Source: JAGPUQ01 sp050179115 (lineage in GTDB: Bacteria > Pseudomonadota > Gammaproteobacteria > Pseudomonadales > Porticoccaceae). Taken from it: a stretch of DNA of 64,000 bases. Numbering within the stretch: position 1 is the stretch's first letter; the number at the start of each line of letters is the position of its first letter. Below the pieces are notes generated by a model that had not been told where the DNA came from, ran no database searches, and saw nothing but the letters and a program-made list of their open reading frames with translations. The stretch covers positions 93,286 through 157,285 of the forward strand of contig JBFXFL010000001.1 of the NCBI GenBank assembly GCA_050179115.1, in the 5' to 3' direction. Both the position numbers and the translations under genes were made by a program. Below, in pieces: positions 47,058-54,054 of the stretch.

Positions 47058-48297
47058 CACCCGGCCCTCCGCGCCTGCGCAGCGGCGTCGTGAACCCCCG
47101 ACCATTCGCGCTCGAGGAAGTCGAACTGACCCATCTGGGTACCTCCAGTTCGGCCGCCAGCTCCTCGACATACGCGCCATAGCTGAACACGCGGCCACGC
47201 TGCCGGTTCGTGAGTTCAGTCACGATGCCGATGCGCTCGAGGTGCGCCAGCGACTTGTTGACCGTCGCCGGCGTGAGCCCCGTGGCCCTGACCAGCGCGG
47301 CGGATGTTGCAATCGGTTGGCGCTGCAGTGCCTGGTGCACCGCCAGCGCCGACGCCGCGGCGCGCCCCAGGCCGGCGATGCGGTGGCGATCCACATTGAC
47401 CAGCGCGAGCAGGGCATTTGCCGTCGCCACGGCCTGCGTCGCACTCGCCTCGATGCCTTCGGCAAAGAAATCGAACCAGCGCTCCCAGTCGCCATGCAGC
47501 CGCACCTCGTTCAGCAGCTCGTAGTAAAGCGCGCGATGCGTCTTGAAGAACAGGCTCGGGTACAGCATCGGCTCGCGCAGCACGCCGTCGGCCACCAGTT
47601 GCAGCACGATCAGCAGCCGCCCGAGGCGCCCGTTGCCATCCAGAAACGGGTGGATGGTCTCGAACTGCACATGCGCCAGCGCCGCCTTGATCAGCGGCGG
47701 CACCGGTTCCGGATCGTCGTTGAGGAAGCGCTCCAGCGCCGCCAGGCCATCCGCCAGCGCATCGGCCGGCGGCGGCACGAAAGCCGCGTTGCCAGGCCGC
47801 GTGCCGCCGATCCACACCTGCGAGCGGCGCACCTCGCCGGGCGTCTTGCCGCGGCCGCCCGGATGCGTCAGCAGCACCTTGTGCATCTCGCACAGCAGGC
47901 GGGTGCACAGCGGCAGCCCGCCGCGCAGCTTCTGCAGGCCATGTTCGAGCGCCGCCACGCAGCGGCTGACTTCTCGCGCATCGTCCACCGGCACGCCGGG
48001 TTGTTCGTCGATCTCATAGAGCAGCAGGTCCGCCAGCGAGGACTGCGTGCCCTCGATCTGCGAGGACAGCACCGCCTCCTTGCGCACGAAGCTGTAGAGC
48101 AGCAGCGCCGCGTTGGGCAGCAGCGTGGTGACCGCGTCCAGCCGCCCGAGCGCCACCAGCGCGGCGTCGAAGCGCCGCCGCAATGAGGCCGACCACACGA
48201 CCGGCGGCTCGGGCGGCAGCGGCGCCGGCACGAAGGCCTGGAACCGTTCGCCGGCGGTGGCGACCTCGATGTAGGTTCCGGGCGGGGGCCGACGCAT
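47035..48297 (-). CDS. Fic family protein with C-terminal winged-helix
   Basis: A 420-residue Fic protein. The inhibitory-type helix 'LSSQIEGTQSS' near residue 80 fits the (S/T)xxxE(G/N) motif of self-restrained Fics. The catalytic motif 'HPFLDGNGRLGRLL' (H-P-F-x-D-G-N-G-R-x-x-R) is complete, so it should transfer AMP to target hydroxyls. Residues about 310-390 form a winged-helix ('IATSAALVRATGLTPATVNK') that may bind DNA. An inverted repeat just upstream may be its operator. The last 30 residues look low-complexity. Sits between a decayed hsdM and rhuM/hsdR. Confidence 0.9.
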   Translation of the reverse strand: MRRPPPGTYIEVATAGERFQAFVPAPLPPEPPVVWSASLRRRFDAALVALGRLDAVTTLLPNAALLLYSFVRKEAVLSSQIEGTQSSLADLLLYEIDEQPGVPVDDAREVSRCVAALEHGLQKLRGGLPLCTRLLCEMHKVLLTHPGGRGKTPGEVRRSQVWIGGTRPGNAAFVPPPADALADGLAALERFLNDDPEPVPPLIKAALAHVQFETIHPFLDGNGRLGRLLIVLQLVADGVLREPMLYPSLFFKTHRALYYELLNEVRLHGDWERWFDFFAEGIEASATQAVATANALLALVNVDRHRIAGLGRAAASALAVHQALQRQPIATSAALVRATGLTPATVNKSLAHLERIGIVTELTNRQRGRVFSYGAYVEELAAELEVPRWVSSTSSSANGRGFTTPLRRRGGPGDESSAGR

Positions 48298-48303
48298 GGG
48301 GTC

Positions 48304-48336
48304 AACCTGAAATAAGGACGAGCTTTATTTTAGGTT
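48304..48336. promoter_or_regulatory. Inverted repeat upstream of fic (possible operator)
   Basis: AACCTGAAATAA and TTATTTTAGGTT pair with one mismatch around nine bases, and lie 7-39 bases before the fic ATG. Fic proteins with C-terminal winged-helices sometimes repress their own gene, so this is a candidate operator. Confidence 0.5.
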
Positions 48337-48456
48337 GTGGCAGAAAGATAAATCAATCCGCGCGGTTCATGGAGGATCCCACACATGGCTGCCTCCCCCG
48401 CTGGTGGAAACGATCCGTGCAATTACGGAGCCGTGCTCCAGAAATGTAAGGATGGC

Positions 48457-48729
48457 CTACAGCCCGCCGTGGAAGGCGTGGCGCCACTGAATGAAGCTGA
48501 CCACCGCCAGCGCATGGATCAACATCGGCGACGAGAGGTGCAATTCGTCATCGCGGCTCTTGTGCAGACGGAGCGCTCTCGCCAGCACCGCAGCCGGAAA
48601 AACGATCGGCACGGCGCCGAACGCCCAGTGCAGCGGCACGCTCGCCTGCGGCAGGACGACCATGGACAGGGGCGAGCCAATCGTCAGGGCGTACACCCGG
48701 GCTGAAGCGGGAGTCAAACCCACGTTCAT
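48457..48729 (-). CDS. Possible small membrane protein (hypothetical)
   Basis: A 90-residue frame from the ATG at 48729 has two hydrophobic segments ('VYALTIGSPLSMVVLPQASV' and 'MLIHALAVVSFIQW') around a charged 'RALRLHKSRDDE'. I recognise no family, the RBS is weak and the frame lies in GC-rich DNA where chance frames are common. It could be a shadow. Confidence 0.35.
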   Translation of the reverse strand: MNVGLTPASARVYALTIGSPLSMVVLPQASVPLHWAFGAVPIVFPAAVLARALRLHKSRDDELHLSSPMLIHALAVVSFIQWRHAFHGGL

Positions 48730-48957
48730 TTCCGGAGTGAGTGGTGAGCGCCGCACGCTGCGCGGCGAGGCTTGCGCACGCGCGTGGTGCAGCGCGCCCG
48801 TTCGCGAGGCATGTCGGGCCTGGGTATGTCGCCGCGTGTTGCGTGCAGTCGCGGTTTCGCGCGCCGTCATGCGCTGGGCATGGTCTCTGCTTCGTTTGGC
48901 ATGCTCTCTGCTTCAGGCTGTGTACCCCTGTGCAACGCTGTACAGGCGGGCCGGACA

Positions 48958-49000
48958 ACGGTGTCTTTGGCGCGTACGCGCCAGGGCACCGTTTTTTTTT
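48958..49000 (+). terminator. Intrinsic terminator just before the redox cassette (candidate attenuator)
   Basis: ACGGTG and GGCGCG pair with CGCGCC and CACCGT, forming a stem interrupted by a small internal loop, followed by nine T. The first cassette start is only 21 bases past the T run. If the promoter is upstream, transcription must pass this terminator. Confidence 0.7.
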
Positions 49001-49020
49001 CAGCCGCCACCCGGGAGAAC

Positions 49021-50958
49021 GTGATCCGCGACACTGCACCCTTCGTCATCGTCGGCGCCGGGCCGGTCGGTGTGCGCATGGCGGTCGAGCTGCGCCGCGC
49101 GCTGCCCGACGCCGCGATCGTCATGTACGGCGACGAGCCCTGGCAGCCCTACAACCGCGTGCGACTGTCGTCGCTGCTCGCGGGCGACGCCGGCTGGGCC
49201 GATTTCACCACCGGGCTGGCGGTGCCCGACGGCGTCGAGACGCGCTTCGGCTGGCGCGTCGGTGCCATCGATCCGGCGGCGCATTGCGTGACCGACGCCA
49301 GCGGCGCGGTGCAGCCCTACGCCGCGCTGGTGCTGGCCACCGGCTCGCGCGCGCATGTGCCGGAGATCCCCGGCGTCGACCTCGCCGGCGTGTTCACCTT
49401 CCGCGGTCTGGCCGATGCCGAGGCCCTGCAGGCGCGACTGGCGCGCTGCCGCCGCGTGGTGGTGATCGGCGGCGGCCTGCTCGGCCTGGAGACGGCGCGC
49501 GCACTGCAGCGCTACCGCACCCAAGTGGTGGTGGTCGAACACAATCCACGGCTGATGCCGAACCAGCTCGACGATGCGGCGGCCGCGCGGATGCGCGAGC
49601 GCGTCGCGGCGAGCGGCATCGAGGCGGTGCTGAACGACGGACCGATGGCCATCCTCGGCGACGGCCGGGTGAGCGGCGTGCGGCTGCGCAGCGGGCGCGT
49701 GGTCGATTGCGACACCGTGGTGCTGGCGACCGGGATCCGTCCCCGCATCGAACTCGCGCGCGACGCCGGGCTGACCTTCCAGCGCGGCATCGTGGTCGAC
49801 GACAGGCTGCTGACCAGCGCGCCGGATGTGTACGCGGTGGGCGAATGCGCGCAGCACCGCGGCCTGGTCTACGGCCTTGCCGCGCCCGGCTTCGAGCAGG
49901 CCGCGGTGGCGGCGCGGGCAATCGCGGGCGAGCCGGTGCAGTACGCGGGCTCGCATTCGGCGACCCGCCTCAAGGTGGCGAACTGGCCGGTATTCAGCAT
50001 GGGCGAGGTCGGCGCCTGGGAGCTGCCGGACCTGGCACAGGCCCACGTGCACGCCAGCGACGGCGTGTATCGCAAGCTGGTGGTGCGGCGCGGGCGGCTG
50101 GTCGGCGCGCTGGCGCTGGGCGAATGGGACGCGCTGGCGCGGGTGCAGGAAGCGGTGCAGCAGCAGCGCCGCATCTGGCCGTGGCAGTGCGCACGCTTCG
50201 TCCGCAGCGGCGAACCCTGGGGCGCGGACGCGCGCGCGGTCGCCACCTGGCCGGCCGAGGCCACGGTGTGCAACTGCACCGGCGTGACGCGCGGCCAGCT
50301 GTCCAGCGCGATCGCGTGCGGCAGCAGCAGCGTCGCCGCGCTCACCGCGTGCACCGGCGCCGGCGGCGTGTGCGGCAGTTGCCGCCCGCTGCTCGACAGC
50401 CTGTTGGGCGCCAGCGGCCCGCGCGAAGTGATGCCGCTGGCGCAGCGCCTGCTGGGGCTGGCCGCGACGGCGCTGGTCCTCGCCCTGCTGTTCGCCCTGC
50501 CCGCCAATGTGCCCTACGCCGCCACCGCGGAGATCGCCTGGCACTGGGATCGGCTGTGGCGCGACGGCGTGATCAAGCAGGTCAGCGGCTACAGCCTGCT
50601 TGCGCTGGCGGCATTGCTCGGGCTGATCGGCCTGCGCAAGCGCTGGAAAAGACTCGATCTGCTGGCCTTCGTCCACTGGCGCTGGCTGCATGCGCTGGCC
50701 GGCGGGATTGCTCTCGTCACGCTGTGGGCGCACACCGGCGGCCGCAGCGGCGACGGCATCAACCAGTGGCTGGCGCTGACCATGCTCGGCGCGTCGCTCA
50801 CCGGCATCGCACTCGCGATCTTCCTGACCCGTGAACACCGGTTCGCGCTCGCGCGGGCGGCGGCGTTGCGTCCCGCGCTGCAATGGCTGCACGCGCTGCT
50901 GTTATGGCCGCTGCCGGTGCTGCTCGGCTTCCACATCCTCAAGGTTTATTACTACTGA
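49021..50958 (+). CDS. Membrane-anchored NAD(P)H/FAD/[2Fe-2S] oxidoreductase
   Basis: A protein of about 645 residues from the GTG at 49021 (RBS CGGGAGAAC). Residues 1-400 are a NirB/rubredoxin-reductase-like module with 'FVIVGAGPVGVRMAVEL' (FAD) and 'VVVIGGGLLGLETARALQ' (NAD(P)H) and 'VYAVGECAQHRG'. Residues about 416-455 are a BFD-like [2Fe-2S] domain ('CNCTGVTRG', 'CTGAGGVCGSC'). The last 165 residues have four hydrophobic helices with paired histidines ('FVHWRWLHALAG', 'LQWLHALLLW', 'GFHILKVYYY') that could hold b heme. Together they suggest electrons moving from NAD(P)H across the membrane. First of five cassette genes. Confidence 0.82.
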   Translation: MIRDTAPFVIVGAGPVGVRMAVELRRALPDAAIVMYGDEPWQPYNRVRLSSLLAGDAGWADFTTGLAVPDGVETRFGWRVGAIDPAAHCVTDASGAVQPYAALVLATGSRAHVPEIPGVDLAGVFTFRGLADAEALQARLARCRRVVVIGGGLLGLETARALQRYRTQVVVVEHNPRLMPNQLDDAAAARMRERVAASGIEAVLNDGPMAILGDGRVSGVRLRSGRVVDCDTVVLATGIRPRIELARDAGLTFQRGIVVDDRLLTSAPDVYAVGECAQHRGLVYGLAAPGFEQAAVAARAIAGEPVQYAGSHSATRLKVANWPVFSMGEVGAWELPDLAQAHVHASDGVYRKLVVRRGRLVGALALGEWDALARVQEAVQQQRRIWPWQCARFVRSGEPWGADARAVATWPAEATVCNCTGVTRGQLSSAIACGSSSVAALTACTGAGGVCGSCRPLLDSLLGASGPREVMPLAQRLLGLAATALVLALLFALPANVPYAATAEIAWHWDRLWRDGVIKQVSGYSLLALAALLGLIGLRKRWKRLDLLAFVHWRWLHALAGGIALVTLWAHTGGRSGDGINQWLALTMLGASLTGIALAIFLTREHRFALARAAALRPALQWLHALLLWPLPVLLGFHILKVYYY

Positions 50959-52358
50959 TGAAGCGGCTGGTGAAGTATCGCGTGTGGCTCGTCTGGCTGG
51001 GCGCCAGCGGCCTGCTGGCCGCCTGGCTCGCCTACGCGCTGCTGACGCCGGGACAGCAGTCGAGCTTCATGCCCGGCAAGCTGAGCCACGCGCATCACCA
51101 GATCGAACTCAAGTGCGCAGCCTGCCACGGCGAGCCGTTCAAGGGCCGCGCCGGCATTCAGGAGGCCTGCCTCGCGTGCCACGCCACGGAACTGAAGGAG
51201 ATGGACGACTCGCATCCGATCAGCAAATTCACCGACCCGCGCAACGCCGACACGCTGGCCAAGCTCGACGCGCGCCAGTGCGTGACCTGCCACAGCGAAC
51301 ACCGGCCCGAGATCACGCGGCCCATCGGGGTGACGCTGCCGGACGATTTCTGCGTGCGCTGCCATGCCGACATCGACAAGGAGCGCCCCAGCCACAAGGG
51401 CATGGCGTTCAATACTTGCGCCACCAGCGGTTGCCACAACTTTCACGATAACCGCGCGCTGTACGAGGACTTCCTGGTCCGCCACGGCGAGGGCGGCAAG
51501 CTCAAGGATGATCCCAGACTGCCCGGGCGCCACCTGCGCGACTTCATGGTGTCCATGGAAGTCATTGACGGCAAGCCGATCGCCGCGGCCGCCATGGACG
51601 GCCACGCCGAGCTGCGCCCGGCGCCCGCGGTGGTCATGGAATGGGAACACACCGCGCACGCGCAGGCCGGCGTGAACTGCTCGGCCTGCCATCAGGCCAA
51701 GGACGCGGCGGACGCGCTGGCCTGGATCAAAAAACCCGACCACACCGCGTGCGCCAGTTGCCACCAGGCAGAGGTCGACGGCTTTCTCACCGGCCTGCAC
51801 GGCATGCGGCTGAAGCAGGGCCTGCCGCCGATGCAGCCGAGCATGGCCGAACTGCCCATGAAGCCCTCGGCCGGGCACGCCCAGCTCACCTGCGTGAGCT
51901 GCCACGGCGCGCATCGCTTCGACACCCGCAAGGCCGCGGTGGAAGCCTGCCTGAGCTGCCACGACGACGGCCATACGCGCGCCTATAAAGCGTCGCCGCA
52001 CTTCGCGCTGTGGCACGCGGAAATCAGCGGGCGCGGCGCCACCGGCAGCGGCGTGTCGTGCGCCACCTGCCATCTGCCGCGCGTGCGATTCACCACGCCG
52101 GAAGACGAAATCCGCGTGCTGGTGCAGCACAACCAGAACGACACGCTGCGCCCCAACGAAAAAATGGTGCGCAGCGTGTGCATGAACTGCCACGGCCTGC
52201 AATTCAGTCTCGACGCGCTGGCCGACGGTCGGCTGGTCGGCAACAACTTCAAGGGCGCGCCCGCCAAGCAGATCGAAAGCATCCGCATGGCGCTCGAAGC
52301 CGAGCGCCGCGACCAGGCCCGCAAGGCCGCAGGCGGCGCGGACGGCGCAGAAGAATGA
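50958..52358 (+). CDS. Undecaheme c-type cytochrome
   Basis: A 466-residue protein with an N-terminal membrane anchor/signal helix ('YRVWLVWLGASGLLAAWLAY'). I count ten CxxCH heme motifs (for example CAACH, CLACH, CVTCH, CVRCH, CSACH, CASCH, CVSCH, CLSCH, CATCH, CMNCH) and one unusual C-x4-C-H ('CATSGCH'), so up to eleven c hemes in the periplasm. The start overlaps the previous stop (TGATG). It resembles cytochrome c3/NapC-like multiheme families in heme spacing but I cannot assign one. It should receive electrons from the membrane oxidoreductase before it. Confidence 0.85.
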   Translation: MKRLVKYRVWLVWLGASGLLAAWLAYALLTPGQQSSFMPGKLSHAHHQIELKCAACHGEPFKGRAGIQEACLACHATELKEMDDSHPISKFTDPRNADTLAKLDARQCVTCHSEHRPEITRPIGVTLPDDFCVRCHADIDKERPSHKGMAFNTCATSGCHNFHDNRALYEDFLVRHGEGGKLKDDPRLPGRHLRDFMVSMEVIDGKPIAAAAMDGHAELRPAPAVVMEWEHTAHAQAGVNCSACHQAKDAADALAWIKKPDHTACASCHQAEVDGFLTGLHGMRLKQGLPPMQPSMAELPMKPSAGHAQLTCVSCHGAHRFDTRKAAVEACLSCHDDGHTRAYKASPHFALWHAEISGRGATGSGVSCATCHLPRVRFTTPEDEIRVLVQHNQNDTLRPNEKMVRSVCMNCHGLQFSLDALADGRLVGNNFKGAPAKQIESIRMALEAERRDQARKAAGGADGAEE

Positions 52359-52374
52359 GCCCGCGCGCGGGCAA

Positions 52375-52396
52375 CGGATCCCCGCGTCGCGGGTTT
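52375..52396 (+). terminator. Weak hairpin in the gap before the DUF3365 cytochrome
   Basis: CCCGC/GCGGG arms with a short loop and TTTTG follow the undecaheme gene. The stem is short; it may fine-tune expression within the cassette. Confidence 0.35.
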
Positions 52397-52429
52397 TGTG
52401 TGTTGTTGGTTTTTACAGAGGAGAACGTC

Positions 52430-52990
52430 ATGCGCAGGTTTCACATTGTTTCCACCCTCATCGCCGTCGGTGTGGCCGCCACGCTCGCCGCGCCCGGTCA
52501 CGCCGCCGACTGGGCGCACAAGGACATCGCCGATGCGCTGCACAGCGTGATGGAGGCCGATCGCACCGTCTACACCAAGCTGATCGTCAACCGTCTCCAG
52601 AACCAGGAAAAGGTGATCAAGGCGAGCGAGCACTGGCAGGACGACAAGGCGCTGGTGCTGCCGGCGCAGATGTTCCGCTACGGCGCCGAGCACGTCGCCG
52701 AGAAGGGCGCCAAGTTCAGCTATTCGCTGCTGTCGCTGTGGCCGGTGAACAAGCAGAACAACGCCAAGACGCCGGTCGAGAAAGCGGGCCTCGAAGCGGT
52801 GCTGAAGGGCGATCCCTACTACACGACCGAAACGCTGGGCGGCCAGAAGTACTTCACCGCGGTCTACCCGGACAAGGCCGTGGCGCAGGCGTGCATCAGC
52901 TGCCACAACGCCCACAAGGACAGCCCGCGCAACGACTTCAAGATGGGCGACGTGATGGGCGGCGTGGTCCTGCGCCTGCCGATGGAGTGA
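52430..52990 (+). CDS. DUF3365 (Tll0287-like) monoheme cytochrome c
   Basis: A 186-residue periplasmic protein: signal peptide to about residue 23 ('AAPGHAA'), then a Tll0287-like/DUF3365 domain ('FRYGAEHVAEKG', 'FSYSLLSLWPVNKQN', 'YYTTETLGGQKYFTAVYPDK') and a single heme site 'CISCHNAHKDSPRNDFKMGD' near the C-terminus. This PAS-like fold with a heme pocket is used for gas or redox sensing and electron transfer in other bacteria. The RBS AGAGGAGAAC is strong. Confidence 0.82.
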   Translation: MRRFHIVSTLIAVGVAATLAAPGHAADWAHKDIADALHSVMEADRTVYTKLIVNRLQNQEKVIKASEHWQDDKALVLPAQMFRYGAEHVAEKGAKFSYSLLSLWPVNKQNNAKTPVEKAGLEAVLKGDPYYTTETLGGQKYFTAVYPDKAVAQACISCHNAHKDSPRNDFKMGDVMGGVVLRLPME

Positions 52991-52997
52991 ACCGGCC

Positions 52998-53339
52998 ATG
53001 ATGCGCCGCCTGTTACTCCTGTTCGCCTGCGTGCTCGGCGCGGACGCGGCGCAGGCCGACGCCGCGCCCGCGGGCAAGCCCATCGTCGACCGGGTCTGCT
53101 CCGCCTGCCACGCCAACGACCTGTCGGAAGCCCCGCAACTGAAGCAGCCCGCGATGTGGACGGCGCGTCTCGCCAAGGGCCGCGAGGCCCTTTACGACAG
53201 CGCGCTGAACGGCTTTACCGGCCCCACCGGGGAGGAAATGCCGCCGCGCGGCGGGCGCCCCGAATTGACCGACGCCGAAGTCCGGGCGGCGGTCGATTTC
53301 ATGATCTCAATCGTCAACCCTGAGAGGAACACACCATGA
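52998..53339 (+). CDS. Small c-type cytochrome (c5-like)
   Basis: A 113-residue protein with signal peptide ('LLLLFACVLGADAAQA') and one heme motif 'VCSACHANDLSEAPQL'; the axial Met is likely in 'EMPPRGG'. The fold fits the small cytochrome c5/class I group, a mobile periplasmic electron carrier. It starts eight bases after the previous stop and its own stop overlaps the globin start (ATGA). Confidence 0.85.
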   Translation: MMRRLLLLFACVLGADAAQADAAPAGKPIVDRVCSACHANDLSEAPQLKQPAMWTARLAKGREALYDSALNGFTGPTGEEMPPRGGRPELTDAEVRAAVDFMISIVNPERNTP

Positions 53340-53749
53340 CCCCCCAGCAAATCTCCCTCGTCCAGGCCTCCTGGACATCCGTCGTCCCCATCCAGGACAC
53401 CGCCGCCGGCCTCTTCTACCAACGCCTGTTCGAGCTCGACCCCGCGCTCAGGCCCCTGTTCAAGGGCGACATGCAGGCGCAGGGCAAGAAGCTGATGCAG
53501 GCCCTCGGCTTCATCGTCACCAGCCTCACCCGGCTCGACCAGCTGGTGCCGGTGGCGCAGAACATGGGGCGCCGCCACGTCGGCTATGGCGTCCAGCCCC
53601 AGCACTACGACACCGTCGGCGCCGCGCTGCTGTGGACGCTGGAACAGGGCCTGGGTCCGGCCTTCACCGATGACACGAAAACCGCCTGGGCGACGGCCTA
53701 TGGAACCCTCGCGGGCGTGATGAAGGAGGCCGCCTACGCCCCGGCCTGA
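53336..53749 (+). CDS. Single-domain bacterial globin
   Basis: A 137-residue globin like Vitreoscilla hemoglobin. Proximal His (F8) is His81 in 'GRRHVGYGVQPQHYDTVG'; Tyr28 in 'LFYQRLFELDPALRPLF' is the likely B10 tyrosine and a Gln near 47-49 the E7 residue, the arrangement used for O2 or NO handling. There is no reductase domain. Its ATG overlaps the small cytochrome gene, so it is co-translated with a periplasmic electron carrier although it is itself cytoplasmic. Probable roles: NO detoxification, oxygen supply or sensing. Confidence 0.9.
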   Translation: MTPQQISLVQASWTSVVPIQDTAAGLFYQRLFELDPALRPLFKGDMQAQGKKLMQALGFIVTSLTRLDQLVPVAQNMGRRHVGYGVQPQHYDTVGAALLWTLEQGLGPAFTDDTKTAWATAYGTLAGVMKEAAYAPA

Positions 53750-54053
53750 GGGTTGGCTGAGAGTGTTGCGCGCATCGTCGCTGCGGGTTTTGCCTGCAGC
53801 GGCGTTCCCTGCGCGATCTCATTGCGCAGCGCTGGTATGCACTGGCCTGTGGCTGTGAAGACCTCAACGACCCTGCGCCGTTGCGTACCGATCCGTTGCT
53901 GCAGACGGCAGGAGGTCGTCGTGCGGAGCTGGGCAGCAGCCCTACCTTGTCGCAACCGGAAACGCGCGTCCGGCGAAAAACTGTGAAATATCCGGGCCAG
54001 GTCCTTCTTCCAGCTCTTGCCCCAGGGCAGGTTGGCGAGCATGACGTCGAACG
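53750..54053. other. Cassette downstream edge: IS and hsdM scraps
   Basis: No intact gene. It holds the IS1380-type transposase scrap (53812-53967, plus) and the hsdM scrap (53989-54054, minus). Confidence 0.7.
53812..53967 (+). mobile_element. IS1380-family transposase scrap
   Basis: About 52 codons read 'RDLIAQRWYALACGCEDLND', 'LRTDPLLQT' and 'LGSSPTLSQPETR', matching the N-terminal part of IS1380-type DDE transposases (the EDLND...R.DPLL...SSPTL pattern). Nothing of the catalytic domain remains. It lies directly between the globin and the hsdM scrap. Confidence 0.75.
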
Positions 54054-54054
54054 C
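53989..54054 (-). pseudogene. Remnant of a type I methyltransferase subunit M (hsdM)
   Basis: About 22 codons read 'FDVMLANLPWGKSWKKDLAR', matching the methylase motif IV region of HsdM, whose usual form is 'NPPYGKSWK'. The sequence diverges right after. Its 5' neighbour is the end of the desulfhydrase gene. Confidence 0.75.

Larger units (their letters stand above)
48298..49020. other. Region between divergent fic and the redox cassette
   Basis: Contains the fic operator-like inverted repeat (48304-48336), a doubtful small membrane-protein frame (48457-48729, minus) and an intrinsic terminator (48958-49000) just before the cassette. The middle (about 48730-48950) is a GC-rich stretch with no supported gene. 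Confidence 0.5.

Noticed and set aside
49000..50892. A 630-codon minus-strand frame opposite the oxidoreductase
   Set aside because: Third-position GC gives long antisense frames; the plus-strand protein has clear FAD, NAD and Fe-S motifs and a good RBS.
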